A stretch of DNA of 64,000 bases from an uncultured Porphyromonadaceae bacterium (GTDB lineage Bacteria > Bacteroidota > Bacteroidia > Bacteroidales > Muribaculaceae). Numbering within the stretch: the first letter of the stretch is position 1; each line of letters starts with the position of its first letter. The notes below the pieces were generated by a model, which did no database searches, had not been told where the DNA came from, and was given only the letters and a program-made list of their open reading frames with translations. Made by a program: the position numbers and the translations under genes. Where the stretch lies: the NCBI GenBank assembly GCA_900548975.1, contig URMS01000005.1, positions 70,079-134,078 of the forward strand, given 5' to 3'. This document shows, one piece after another, positions 1 through 8,626 of this stretch.

Positions 1-448
1 CAAACTTTCTGAAATATTTCAGATATCGGTCTTTGGTATAAACAGCTTTATAGGCAGGAATATAACAAAGTCCTATCAGGCCGAAAATGATAAAGAGAAC
101 AATCCCTTTAGGAAGGTTTCCCCATATCCTGTTGCCTAAGCCTAAAAGAATGAAGGCAAATCCACATGGATAGAAGGAATATAGAAATCCAAACCAATGA
201 TTCGTGGAAGCTGTATTCCAGCCATCGTGGGGATTGTTGCGATAATTATTCCATTCTTCCAAACCGGTTGACTGCCGCTTATTGAATTTTGCTCTATTTT
301 GGGGCGGTAAGATATTGTTTGCTATGGTTGATGTTAATGCAAATACAATCTTGTGTACAAACTCCTGAAAGCTTTTCTGATTTAGCCACATGCAGTAGTG
401 CACCGCATTGAGGAAGTACTCGAAGCTATTATCACTTTTATTACTCAT
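1..448 (-). CDS. Partial hypothetical two-TM membrane protein (runs off left edge)
   Basis: On the minus strand an ATG at 448 opens a frame that stays open to the window edge, giving 149 residues with no stop. The product begins MSNKSDNSFEYFLNAV. It has a polar N-terminal half followed by two hydrophobic stretches, around WFGFLYSFYPCGFAFILLGL and GIVLFIIFGLIGLCYI, so it is probably an inner-membrane protein. A TATCTTTG -7 box lies about 70 bp upstream on the same strand, which supports transcription leftward from here. The family is not recognised and no function is assigned. The C-terminus is outside the window. Confidence 0.6.
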   Translation of the reverse strand, partial: MSNKSDNSFEYFLNAVHYCMWLNQKSFQEFVHKIVFALTSTIANNILPPQNRAKFNKRQSTGLEEWNNYRNNPHDGWNTASTNHWFGFLYSFYPCGFAFILLGLGNRIWGNLPKGIVLFIIFGLIGLCYIPAYKAVYTKDRYLKYFRKF

Positions 449-518
449 ATGATTCTTCAACGGCTAATCTGTGGGCTGCAAGGGCGTAGATGCGTTTGGA
501 TGAGATGGCATTGGTGTG

Positions 519-526
519 CAAAGATA
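519..526 (-). promoter_or_regulatory. Bacteroidota -7 box for the leftward partial gene
   Basis: The minus strand reads TATCTTTG (CAAAGATA on plus), a perfect TAnnTTTG -7 element, about 70 nt upstream of the start at 448. No clear TTTG -33 box is seen at the usual spacing. Confidence 0.55.
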
Positions 527-662
527 ATTAATTTGTAGGGAATCTGAGATGATATGATAAAATTATTAAAAATATATTAAAGGGGAGGGCGATCGGTGGG
601 ACTGAGTGGCATAAAATGGCGGGTAAATGGCGGTAAGTGTGAAAATATTTAAAAATATTGAC

Positions 663-670
663 TATCTTTG
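663..670 (+). promoter_or_regulatory. -7 box of the TonB receptor operon
   Basis: TATCTTTG matches TAnnTTTG. Transcription would begin near 676, so an apparent earlier in-frame ATG at 668 lies inside the promoter and cannot be the start of the receptor. The resulting leader is about 80 nt, too short for a cobalamin riboswitch. Confidence 0.6.
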
Positions 671-757
671 CAGCGTCAAAAGAAGCAATATGAAAACTCT
701 CTCCATGAAGTCCGACGAAACCAATCCCCAAATATATCACATTTACCAATTTACCCA

Positions 758-3487
758 ATGAAACGACTACTAACCGTATTCATCGTGCTTTGGCTGGCGC
801 AGGCCGTGGCTTTTGCCGCCGGAGCAACCCTAAATTGTAAAGGAACGGTCGTGGACGAGGAGGGCGAGCCTGTAATAGGCGCCGGAATCGTCATAACGAA
901 CGGCCGGGCACTGGCAACCACCGATATCGACGGACGCTTCGACGTGAAAGTCCCTGTCGGCACGCCTACGCTCACCATCAGCTATGTGGGCTATGAGCCT
1001 GCTGTGGTTGCCGCCAAGGCCGACATGGGCACTATCAAGCTCAATCCTTCGAACGAAACTCTCCGCGACGTGGTGGTGACACAGTCGCTGGCCCGTACGC
1101 GTCAGACGCCTGTGGCTCTGTCGCAGGTGAACAAGGCCGAAATCGACGTGAAGCTCGGCACACAGGAGCTTCCCGAAATCCTCAACACCACTCCCGGTGT
1201 GTGGGCCACCAAGGACGGCGGCGGCTTCGGCGACGCCAAAATCAATATGCGCGGTTTCCAGAGCGCCAACGTGGCTGTGATGGTCAACGGTATCCCCGTC
1301 AACGACATGGAAGGCGGCTGGGTGTACTGGAGCAACTGGGCCGGTCTCGGCGACGTGGCTTCCAATATACAGACTCAGCGCGGCCTGGGTGCGGCAGTGC
1401 TGTCGGCACCGTCGCTGGGCGGTACCATCAACATAACCACACAGAGCCTCGACGCCGAAAAGGGCGGCCGCGTGTGGTACGGCATGGGTAACGACGGTCT
1501 CAACGACTACGGCATCAAGCTGTCGACCGGTCTGATGAAGAACGGCTGGGCCGTGACCGTGCTCGGCTCGCACAAGTGGGGCGACGGATATATCCAGGGC
1601 ACCGACTTCAAGGCCTACAACTACTTCGTGAATGTGTCGAAGCGCATCAACGACCGTCATCAGCTGTCGCTGACCGCTTTCGGCGCTCCCCAGACCCACA
1701 ACAAGCGCGGCAACAAGGACGGTCTGTCTATAATCAACTACCAGGAGTACGCACACGACTGGATGGGCTCGGAGAGCATGTACAAGTACAACGCCACCTT
1801 CGGTTACGACCGCCACGGCAAGGTGCGCTCGTCGAACCGCAATACCTACCACAAGCCCCAGATCTCGCTGGCACACATATGGCAGATCGACAAGAAGAGC
1901 AGCCTCTCGACAACAGTGTATGTGTCGCTGGCCAAGGGCGGCGGCTACAGCGGCCAGGGCCGCGGTACCTATAAGGGACAGAACCTGAGCAACTCGAGCT
2001 GGTACGGCGCTACCAACGGCGCGCCCAACATGCTCTTCCGCGCCGCCGACGGCACATTCGACTATGCCGCCATTCAGGAAATGAACATCGCCAGCACCAC
2101 CGGTTCGAACATGGTGATGAGCGAAAGCAACAACTCGCACAACTGGTACGGCCTCGTTTCGACATATCAGAACAGCTTCCTCGACAAGAAACTCAACATC
2201 CTTGCCGGTATCGACATGCGCTACTATGTGGGCTATCACAACAATAAGATCATCGACCTCTACGACGGCGAGTACTTTATGGACGACAGTTCGCGCGGCA
2301 ATGTGAAAGTGGCCAACAACGCCGCTGCCGCCGATCCCAACTGGAAATACCAGAAACTCGGCGTGGGCGACTACGTGTACCGCAACTATATCGGCTATAC
2401 TCAGCAGGAAGGCGTCTACGCCCAGGCTGAATATGCCGCTTTCGACAAGAAACTCAATCTGGTGCTCTCGGGCTCGCTGAGCAACACCGGCTACAAGCGC
2501 AAAGATAAATTCTACTACGACGAAGAGCACGGCACCACAAAGTGGTACAGCTTCCTCGGCGGAACAGTGAAGTTCGGCGCAAACTACAATATCGACCGCC
2601 ACAACAACGTGTTCGCCAACGTCGGCTACATCAGCCGTGCGCCTTTCTTCGCCAACGGCGTCTTCCTGTCGCAGGCTACCTCGAACGCCACCAACCCCGA
2701 CCCCGTGAACGAGAAGGTGTTCTCGGCCGAACTGGGCTATAACTTCCGCTCGCGCTATTTCTCGGCTACTGTCAACGCCTACTACACCAAGTGGCTCGAC
2801 AAGACCACCGTGCGCGGCGGTACCATCGAGCAGGGCGAACACGCCGGCGACCGCTTCGCCATGAACATGACCGGTGTCGACGCCCGCCACATGGGTGTGG
2901 AACTGAATGCCACATGGGTGCCCTTCAAATGGTTCGAAATGACCGGTATGCTCTCTGTGGGCAACTACGAATGGGCCAGCGACGCCAAGGGCTACTTCTA
3001 CAACCAGCTCGGACAGCCGCTGAAGAACTCGTCGGGTGCCATCGCATCGGGCGTGCTCGCCGAGGACCACGCATGGGCTATCCTCAATCAGAAAGGCGTG
3101 AAAGTGGGCGGCTCGGCACAGACCACAGCAGCCATCGGCGCCACATTCAAACCCTTCGAAGGCTTCCGCATCGGCGCCGACTGGAAGGTGAACGCCCGCA
3201 ACTACTCCGACTACTCGGTAAGCTCGCCCAGCTGGAACACCACCATCAACATCGGCGATCCCTGGCGTATTCCCTGGGGCAACCAGCTCGACCTCAACGC
3301 TTCGTACCGCTTCAACATCGGCGGTGTCGACGCTACCCTCTACGGAAACGTGCACAACCTGTTCAACTACAACTATGTAGTGGACGCATGGTCTGACTCG
3401 GCCAAAAATGCCGACTGGGAAAATATCTACGGTGTGTTCTATTCCTTCGGCCGCACCTACTCCATGAAGCTTCGTATCAACTTCTAA
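758..3487 (+). CDS. TonB-dependent outer-membrane receptor
   Basis: 909 aa from ATG 758; this start gives a proper signal peptide (MKRLLTVFIVLWLAQAVAFA), whereas the frame opens 30 codons earlier inside the promoter. Next comes a carboxypeptidase-regulatory-like beta-sandwich (about residues 28-105, CKGTVVDEEGEPVIGAG), as in many Bacteroidota receptors. A plug domain follows (about 120-230, with PGVWATKDGGG and INMRGFQSANVAVMVNGI), then a beta-barrel ending in the outer-membrane-type terminal Phe (RINF). The role is energised uptake of a ligand across the outer membrane; the ligand cannot be read from the sequence. The lipoprotein gene begins 15 bp downstream and probably forms an operon with it, replacing the usual SusD partner. 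Confidence 0.9.
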   Translation: MKRLLTVFIVLWLAQAVAFAAGATLNCKGTVVDEEGEPVIGAGIVITNGRALATTDIDGRFDVKVPVGTPTLTISYVGYEPAVVAAKADMGTIKLNPSNETLRDVVVTQSLARTRQTPVALSQVNKAEIDVKLGTQELPEILNTTPGVWATKDGGGFGDAKINMRGFQSANVAVMVNGIPVNDMEGGWVYWSNWAGLGDVASNIQTQRGLGAAVLSAPSLGGTINITTQSLDAEKGGRVWYGMGNDGLNDYGIKLSTGLMKNGWAVTVLGSHKWGDGYIQGTDFKAYNYFVNVSKRINDRHQLSLTAFGAPQTHNKRGNKDGLSIINYQEYAHDWMGSESMYKYNATFGYDRHGKVRSSNRNTYHKPQISLAHIWQIDKKSSLSTTVYVSLAKGGGYSGQGRGTYKGQNLSNSSWYGATNGAPNMLFRAADGTFDYAAIQEMNIASTTGSNMVMSESNNSHNWYGLVSTYQNSFLDKKLNILAGIDMRYYVGYHNNKIIDLYDGEYFMDDSSRGNVKVANNAAAADPNWKYQKLGVGDYVYRNYIGYTQQEGVYAQAEYAAFDKKLNLVLSGSLSNTGYKRKDKFYYDEEHGTTKWYSFLGGTVKFGANYNIDRHNNVFANVGYISRAPFFANGVFLSQATSNATNPDPVNEKVFSAELGYNFRSRYFSATVNAYYTKWLDKTTVRGGTIEQGEHAGDRFAMNMTGVDARHMGVELNATWVPFKWFEMTGMLSVGNYEWASDAKGYFYNQLGQPLKNSSGAIASGVLAEDHAWAILNQKGVKVGGSAQTTAAIGATFKPFEGFRIGADWKVNARNYSDYSVSSPSWNTTINIGDPWRIPWGNQLDLNASYRFNIGGVDATLYGNVHNLFNYNYVVDAWSDSAKNADWENIYGVFYSFGRTYSMKLRINF

Positions 3488-3502
3488 GCAGACATCACGA
3501 CA

Positions 3503-5500
3503 ATGAAAACCAATAATATATCCAAGGCTCTGCTCGCTGTTGCCGTAGCTGTCGCAGCTACCGCCTGCGACGAAAACTCCTGGAACGACAAACTCGACGG
3601 TTTTGAGACTATCGAGGACCAGCCCAAGCAGGATGTACAGTCGGTCGACTATACACTCACCGATGCCGACTACAGCGCCATCGCATCCAATGCCACCAAT
3701 GTAGCCCTTGCCGGCGACGAAGGCAAGGCGGCTCTCGCCGCCGTAGGCTCGCTCAAGCGCTTCTCGGCTGACGCTCCCGCATCGGCCTATGTGCCGGCTT
3801 TCTTCTCGACCACAGGCTTCCCCTATTTCACTCTTTCCGACGGCTCGTCGGTGCGCCTGACCTACAAGGAGGCCGTGAACGAGCCCGAGATATTCGTGCA
3901 GGCACAGACCGTGCAGCAGTACACTCTCACCGCCGAGGAATATCAGAACCAGGTGTGGGCTTCCGATGACTATGTGACAGCCTTCGCTCCCTCGAAACAG
4001 CCTGCCGACTATCTGCCGGCGATTCTCGACGGCGCTCTCGACCCCGCCGACGGCACCTTCGCTGTGGTAAGCTATCAGATGGCCACCCAGGAGCCGAACT
4101 TCGGCGGCAATGCCCCCGTTGAGCCGGTAGAGGTGTATAACAACACCCTCACATCGGAAGACGAGTACAACACATTTACTGCCGAGAACACCACCATACC
4201 TGCGGACCTCTCGTATGTATGGAGCTGGGGCGGCGCCAACTACGGTGCCAAGGCATCGGGCTTTGCCAACAAGACCAACTACGACACCGAGGCATGGCTC
4301 ATCTCGGCCGAAATCGACCTCTCAGCATTTGCCGACGCCACACTCACCTACGAGCAGGCTACTAATTTCTTCAGCTCGGTCGACGTGCTCCCCGACCAGG
4401 CTGCCGCTTATGTCCGCGAGAAAGGCGGCCAGTGGGTTAAGCTCAGCCCCGCATATCCCGAGTCGCTCAGCTGGACATTCGTACCCTCGGGCGACATCGA
4501 TATCAGCGACTTCGCCGGCAAGAAGATTCAGATAGGTTTCTGCTACAAATCGACCGCCGCAAAGGCCGGTACATGGGAGGTGAAGAACGTGAAGATCATG
4601 GCAACTCCTGCTTCGCGCTCGTCGCGTGCCGCCATCAGTGTTCCCACCGAGGCCCGCAATGCCGTATACCGCTACTCGGGCAACAAGTGGGCGCCCGCAG
4701 GCAACAGTTTCGCCGTGCTTCAGCCGGCCGACTACACCGCCATGGGCCAGACCCACACCAACCTTTCCACCGCCGAGCCTTATCTGTCGAAGTGGCTCGA
4801 CATCAATGCTCCATATGCCGCAGCCGACGACATCAAGTATGTATACTGGCTCCACTATGCATCGAGCAAGACCACATGCGAATGCTCGGCCTACAAGTAC
4901 GATGGCAGCGCATGGGCTCCCTACAGCTTCGTAGAGACCGTGACCAACCAGTTTGTGCGCAACGACGGCAAATGGATGTTCGATCCCAACGTCACCATAA
5001 CCCTTCCCGCCGGCCGCGGCCAGGAACTGAGCACTCTCTACTTCCAGGCATGCGTCGACTGGGTGTTCGAGAACATCTGCAAGCCTCTTGGCGACACCAG
5101 CATCAAGAGCGGCAAGTTCTATGTATCGTCCTACGGCAACAACGAATACTACTCGGGCACATCGGCTTACCAGGGCAATGTGGACCTCCGTCCGTCGGCT
5201 GCCCGCGCACAGTATCCGGCAGAGTATGAGTCTATGGCCGACAACGCTATCATAGCCCTCGAGCGTACCCGCTTCATGAAGGAGGTTATGCCCGGCGCTC
5301 TCGCCGCAATCCATGCCGACGCAGCTCCCATCGAAGGCCTCGACGTGCTCTATACCATCAACTTCTACTCCTACATGGAAGACCGAAGCACCAAGACATG
5401 CCAGGCCATCTTCAAGGTAACCGGCAAGGGCCAGTTCTCGCCCGTATCCTGCAACTGGGATGTGGACAATGCCGACAACAAGCCCGAAACCTACGAATAA
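3503..5500 (+). CDS. Surface lipoprotein with choice-of-anchor-J-like domain
   Basis: 665 aa. The N-terminus is a lipoprotein signal with lipobox VAATAC (Cys at about residue 22), so it should be membrane anchored and, given the family, probably surface exposed. About residues 225-370 resemble the choice-of-anchor J / DUF5017-type jelly-roll (SWGGANYGAKASGFAN ... EAWLISAEIDLSAF ... WEVKNVKI). The C-terminal half is an aromatic-rich module of unknown type. It starts 15 bp after the TonB receptor and ends before a strong terminator, so the two form a transport pair. It is not SusD-like by eye. The ligand is unknown. Confidence 0.7.
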   Translation: MKTNNISKALLAVAVAVAATACDENSWNDKLDGFETIEDQPKQDVQSVDYTLTDADYSAIASNATNVALAGDEGKAALAAVGSLKRFSADAPASAYVPAFFSTTGFPYFTLSDGSSVRLTYKEAVNEPEIFVQAQTVQQYTLTAEEYQNQVWASDDYVTAFAPSKQPADYLPAILDGALDPADGTFAVVSYQMATQEPNFGGNAPVEPVEVYNNTLTSEDEYNTFTAENTTIPADLSYVWSWGGANYGAKASGFANKTNYDTEAWLISAEIDLSAFADATLTYEQATNFFSSVDVLPDQAAAYVREKGGQWVKLSPAYPESLSWTFVPSGDIDISDFAGKKIQIGFCYKSTAAKAGTWEVKNVKIMATPASRSSRAAISVPTEARNAVYRYSGNKWAPAGNSFAVLQPADYTAMGQTHTNLSTAEPYLSKWLDINAPYAAADDIKYVYWLHYASSKTTCECSAYKYDGSAWAPYSFVETVTNQFVRNDGKWMFDPNVTITLPAGRGQELSTLYFQACVDWVFENICKPLGDTSIKSGKFYVSSYGNNEYYSGTSAYQGNVDLRPSAARAQYPAEYESMADNAIIALERTRFMKEVMPGALAAIHADAAPIEGLDVLYTINFYSYMEDRSTKTCQAIFKVTGKGQFSPVSCNWDVDNADNKPETYE

Positions 5501-5525
5501 TCGCTGACGAGCGATCATAACCGCA

Positions 5526-5560
5526 AGCGGAGCCCCGGCAGACGAGGCTCCGCTTTTTTT
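5526..5560 (+). terminator. Rho-independent terminator of the receptor operon
   Basis: A 9-bp perfect stem (AGCGGAGCC / GGCTCCGCT) with an 11-nt loop is followed by a run of T. Confidence 0.9.
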
Positions 5561-5637
5561 AGGCCCGCGCGCAACATATGGCCGCATACAGCGTTTAAAA
5601 GATAAGAGGTTATCAAACCCTCTAAATATCTGAGACA

Positions 5638-6189
5638 ATGAAAGTATACACACGCACCGGCGATGCCGGCACAACCTCGCTCGTGGGTGGCACCCGCGTG
5701 GCAAAAACCGATGTCCGCCTCGAGGCCTACGGCACTGTCGACGAACTCAACTCCTGGCTCGGTCTCCTCTGCGCGTCGCCCGATATTCCTCCGGTCGGCC
5801 GCGAAGCCCTCCAGAGAGGTATGAATCTGCTTTTCGATATCGGCGCCTCACTTGCCACCGAGTCCGATTCGAAATGGAAGCCCGCGCCTTTTCCGGCTGC
5901 TGCGGCCACAGATCTCGAGCACGCTATCGACGCGCTCGAGGAAACGCTTCCGCGTCACAACCGCTTCATTCTGCCGGGCGGACACCCCGACGCAGCCCGC
6001 GCTAACATAGCGCGCACGGTAGCACGCCGGTGCGAGCGCCGTGTCCTGGCTCTCAGAGAGACCGGTGCCGATGTCGACCCCGAGATATTGAAGTATATCA
6101 ACCGGTTGAGCGATTTCCTGTTCGTGCTCAGTCGCGCTATAAATAAATTTAACAATATCGAGGAAATATTTTGGGAGAAATCTTGTTAG
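5638..6189 (+). CDS. pduO: PduO-type ATP:cob(I)alamin adenosyltransferase
   Basis: 183 aa. It has the N-terminal signature KVYTRTGDAGTTSLVGG and the C-terminal helical motif RTVARRCERRVL typical of PduO-type corrinoid adenosyltransferases. The enzyme transfers the 5'-deoxyadenosyl group of ATP to cob(I)alamin, making coenzyme B12 in the cytosol. Length matches the family. It lies about 80 bp beyond the receptor-operon terminator and is separately transcribed. The neighbouring TonB receptor might serve corrinoid uptake, but there is no cobalamin riboswitch upstream of either gene, so that link is only a guess. Confidence 0.92.
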   Translation: MKVYTRTGDAGTTSLVGGTRVAKTDVRLEAYGTVDELNSWLGLLCASPDIPPVGREALQRGMNLLFDIGASLATESDSKWKPAPFPAAAATDLEHAIDALEETLPRHNRFILPGGHPDAARANIARTVARRCERRVLALRETGADVDPEILKYINRLSDFLFVLSRAINKFNNIEEIFWEKSC

Positions 6190-6253
6190 TATTCATGCAA
6201 TATCTTATCTTTGCGCACTTTTTACTGCAAATACTCTAACACAAGATAAAAAC

Positions 6254-6475
6254 ATGTATTGGACACTCGAATTGGCCTCGAAGCTTGAGGACGCTCCCTG
6301 GCCCGCAACAAAAGACGAGCTCATAGACTACGCTATGCGCAGCGGCTCCCCCATGGAAGTAATCGAAAACCTTCAGGAAATCGAAGACGAAGGCGACACT
6401 TACGAATCCATCGAAGACATCTGGCCCGACTACCCCTCCAAAGAAGACTTCCTCTTCAACGAGGATGAATATTAA
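6254..6475 (+). CDS. DUF2795 family protein; its 3' end serves as attachment site
   Basis: 73 aa acidic protein (MYWTLELASKLEDAPWPATK ... FNEDEY). The fold and motif (PATKDELIDYAMRSGSPMEVIENLQEI) match DUF2795, a small domain common in Bacteroidota; its function is unknown. Its last seven codons and stop overlap a sequence that recurs at 17393 and 22677, each time able to encode FNEDEY-stop. The gene end is therefore the likely integration site of the element to its right, with the coding sequence restored on insertion. The integrase gene begins about 160 bp downstream. Confidence 0.85.
   Translation: MYWTLELASKLEDAPWPATKDELIDYAMRSGSPMEVIENLQEIEDEGDTYESIEDIWPDYPSKEDFLFNEDEY
6455..6475 (+). 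repeat. Left attachment-site copy (att, copy 1 of 3)
   Basis: Reads TTCAACGAGGATGAATATTA with a final A: the last codons and stop of the DUF2795 gene. Related copies lie at 17393-17413 and 22677-22697. Confidence 0.7.
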
Positions 6476-6517
6476 AATAAAAGGCGATAAAAATCGCTGA
6501 AAATCACACTGAAACAC

Positions 6518-6559
6518 AAGATGTTGGGGACAACAACAATCCTCAGCATCTTCTTTTTT
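6518..6559 (+). terminator. Terminator between DUF2795 gene and integrase
   Basis: A 13-bp stem with two G-U pairs (AAGATGTTGGGGA / TCCTCAGCATCTT) with a 9-nt loop is followed by CTTTTTTG. It insulates the integrase from read-through of the host gene. Confidence 0.85.
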
Positions 6560-6572
6560 GTCCCTATATAGC

Positions 6573-6603
6573 TTTGTTTTTGTCCCCATTTTTATTACCT
6601 TTG
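6573..6603 (+). promoter_or_regulatory. Integrase promoter
   Basis: TTTG at 6573-6576 and TACCTTTG at 6596-6603 are separated by 19 bp, an ideal Bacteroidota promoter. Transcription would start near 6609. This excludes the in-frame ATG at 6558 and favours ATG 6639. Confidence 0.8.
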
Positions 6604-6638
6604 CACAAAATATTCCTAATTTTTGGATAGTAAAACTT

Positions 6639-7949
6639 ATGGGTAGACCGAAAGCAAGCAAACTAACTGGCAAGTTCTATTTAAGGACTGACCGCAACCC
6701 TGACAAGAATGGGAAATACGCCATCTATATTGACTATAATATAGGTGCAAAACACGCTCGCACTGATACAGAGGTATGGGTTGAGGAAAAATATTGGGAT
6801 GCAACCAAAAAGGAGGTCAATACTAAACATCCTCAGCACAAACGCCTCAATGGGCAGTTGGAAAAGAAAAGGCGTGATATTGATGAGGCTATCTATGAAT
6901 ATTCTCAACGAGGGAGATTGACTATTGAAATACTTCGCTCTTTGGTTCAAGGCCGTACCATACAAGGCAAGAGCAAAGAGGATGACTTTTTTACCTATGC
7001 TGAGAAAGTGATAAACGATGAGTATAGGATGGAAAAGATTGGTGTTTCTGTAAGAGATAACGCCTTATGTGGTTTTTCTATGTTCAGAAAGTTTCTGAGA
7101 GAACACATTGGGGAAGACTCATTATATATAGGTGAGCTTTCTGATGAATTGGTAAAAGAGTATATCAAGTGGAGGCAAGGAAACGGAAACACCAATGCCA
7201 CTATAAATAAGGCAATAACACCGATTCTGAAAGCAGCAAAAAGAGCAGTCTATGATAATTTGTTGCCTAACTCCATTGTGGGTAGCATTACGGATTGTTA
7301 TTTGCCAGTGAAGCCAAGAGTCGGCGATGATATAGAGGATACCACAGTGCATTATCTGACACAAGAGCAGATGAAGAAGTTGTTGGATATATATGATAAA
7401 GTGAAATACCCTCGCACAAGAGACTTTATTGATATGTTCTTGTTGTCGTTCAACGCATGGGGATTGCGAATAAGCGATTTGATTACATTGGAATGGAGAA
7501 ATATTGACTTTGAAAAGAAAGAGATAAATAAGATTATTGTCAAGAATAACAAGCCCCACAGAATCGATCTCAACGATGACGCACTCACAATACTTCAAAG
7601 ATGGAAAGAGCGAACAGGCGGAAGAAGGTTTGTTTTCGGCCTATTGGCTGATGACTTTGATTTGAGTGATATGTCAGAGTTAAAGAGAATGAGACTCAAT
7701 AAGAACAGAGCCATATTAACTTCGTTAAAAACCATTGGCGATAAGATTGGACTTGATTTTAATCTCACTATGCACGTAGCAAGACATACATTTGCAGTAT
7801 GGGCATTAAATGCAGGGGTTGATGTGCATAAGATAAGTGTGATGATGGCTCATTCAAGCGTGTTGACGACAGAAGCCACATACGCCAAGTTCATGCCCAA
7901 GTCATTGGAGGAGGAAGTGCACAATAAGTTAAACTTCAAGATGCTCTAA
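6639..7949 (+). CDS. Tyrosine recombinase (element integrase)
   Basis: 436 aa from ATG 6639, chosen because the promoter lies at 6573-6603. The N-terminus (about 1-100) is an arm-type DNA-binding domain (KLTGKFYLRTDRN, YWDATKKEV), then a SAM-like core-binding domain (about 115-210). The catalytic domain has Arg277 (AWGLRISDL), His379-x-x-Arg382 (HVARHTF), His405 (MAHSS) and nucleophile Tyr415 (EATYAKF). It should catalyse site-specific integration and excision at the DUF2795 gene end next door. Length and architecture are those of Bacteroidota integrative-element integrases. Confidence 0.95.
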   Translation: MGRPKASKLTGKFYLRTDRNPDKNGKYAIYIDYNIGAKHARTDTEVWVEEKYWDATKKEVNTKHPQHKRLNGQLEKKRRDIDEAIYEYSQRGRLTIEILRSLVQGRTIQGKSKEDDFFTYAEKVINDEYRMEKIGVSVRDNALCGFSMFRKFLREHIGEDSLYIGELSDELVKEYIKWRQGNGNTNATINKAITPILKAAKRAVYDNLLPNSIVGSITDCYLPVKPRVGDDIEDTTVHYLTQEQMKKLLDIYDKVKYPRTRDFIDMFLLSFNAWGLRISDLITLEWRNIDFEKKEINKIIVKNNKPHRIDLNDDALTILQRWKERTGGRRFVFGLLADDFDLSDMSELKRMRLNKNRAILTSLKTIGDKIGLDFNLTMHVARHTFAVWALNAGVDVHKISVMMAHSSVLTTEATYAKFMPKSLEEEVHNKLNFKML

Positions 7950-8009
7950 AAAGCGCAACTGTAAAATATTTTACACACGCAATAGATTTAACTCTTTTAA
8001 CATTTATAA

Positions 8010-8041
8010 TTTGAAAGTGTTAAATTTTTGTCATACCTTTG
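8010..8041 (+). promoter_or_regulatory. Promoter of the HTH gene with structured leader
   Basis: TTTG at 8010-8013 and TACCTTTG at 8034-8041 are 20 bp apart. Confidence 0.75.
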
Positions 8042-8045
8042 TATT

Positions 8046-8183
8046 GAAGTTAAGCATCTAACTTCCCTCACGTTGAGGTCTGAGGCAAATAATTTATTGC
8101 CGAAGGAGGTGTCCAACCTTTACCATTTTAAGGTGGCATCTTATATAAAACGATGCGGTACCCACTAGGAGGAGGGTTCAAAA
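8046..8183 (+). other. Long structured 5' leader of the HTH gene
   Basis: The transcript from the 8010-8041 promoter has about 135 nt before ATG 8184. It holds several small hairpins in a row: CCTCA-CGT-TGAGG, a GGCAA/TTGCC hairpin around 8091-8108, ACCTT/AAGGT around 8117-8134, and GCATC/GATGC around 8136-8156. A purine-rich ribosome-binding site (AGGAGGAGGG) follows. Such a leader suggests post-transcriptional control, but no known riboswitch class is recognised. Confidence 0.45.
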
Positions 8184-8516
8184 ATGGAAACTAATATTAA
8201 TAGTTGTGGCACGCCCACAGTTGCAGGTTCAAACCTTATCATTATCAGCAAGGATATTCTTGAAAATATCCTAATGCAATTGAAGGAGCTTAACGAGAGA
8301 GTCGCTACAATGCTCCCTACAACATCCAATCCTGAAATCTTTACCAACAAATCTATCAAGGAACTGTTAGGCATCCAAGATAAACTGTTGAAGAAGTATC
8401 GTGATGACGGCTTATTGCCATATCGTCAGATTGGGGATAAATATTGGTACACCCGAGAGGATATAGAAGTGTTGCTATCCAACTCTTACAACGAGGCGTA
8501 TGCCTACGCAAGCTAA
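8184..8516 (+). CDS. HTH (MerR/excisionase-like) DNA-binding protein
   Basis: 110 aa, with a strong AGGAGGAGGG ribosome-binding site. About residues 50-105 form an HTH_17-type winged helix (FTNKSIKELLGIQDKLLKKY ... PYRQIGDKYWYTREDIEVLL), the kind of excisionase-like regulator common in Bacteroidota integrative elements. The N-terminal half is a helix rich in Leu, Glu and Lys and may dimerise. It is expected to control excision or element gene expression. This is inferred from family and position two genes from the integrase. Confidence 0.8.
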   Translation: METNINSCGTPTVAGSNLIIISKDILENILMQLKELNERVATMLPTTSNPEIFTNKSIKELLGIQDKLLKKYRDDGLLPYRQIGDKYWYTREDIEVLLSNSYNEAYAYAS

Positions 8517-8626
8517 GAACGAATAATATAGCATATAATTATCACAATTCTATTTTATTTATAATTTTAATGTTTCATATTGTGGCATTTGCTACAATTC
8601 GGGAATGCCATGCTAAAATATATATT

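Noticed and set aside
550..757. Cobalamin riboswitch before the TonB receptor
   Set aside because: The promoter is at 663-670 and leaves only about 80 nt of leader, with no B12-box-like sequence seen.
830..3355. Long open frame antisense to the TonB receptor
   Set aside because: It mirrors GC-rich codons of the receptor; the product has no domain and is His/Val/Ala-rich as expected for an antisense shadow.
4322..5704. 460-aa antisense frame over the lipoprotein and adenosyltransferase start
   Set aside because: It spans two genes and the terminator, and has no recognisable domain.
6558..6638. Earlier ATG for the integrase
   Set aside because: It lies in the terminator and promoter region; transcription would start after it.
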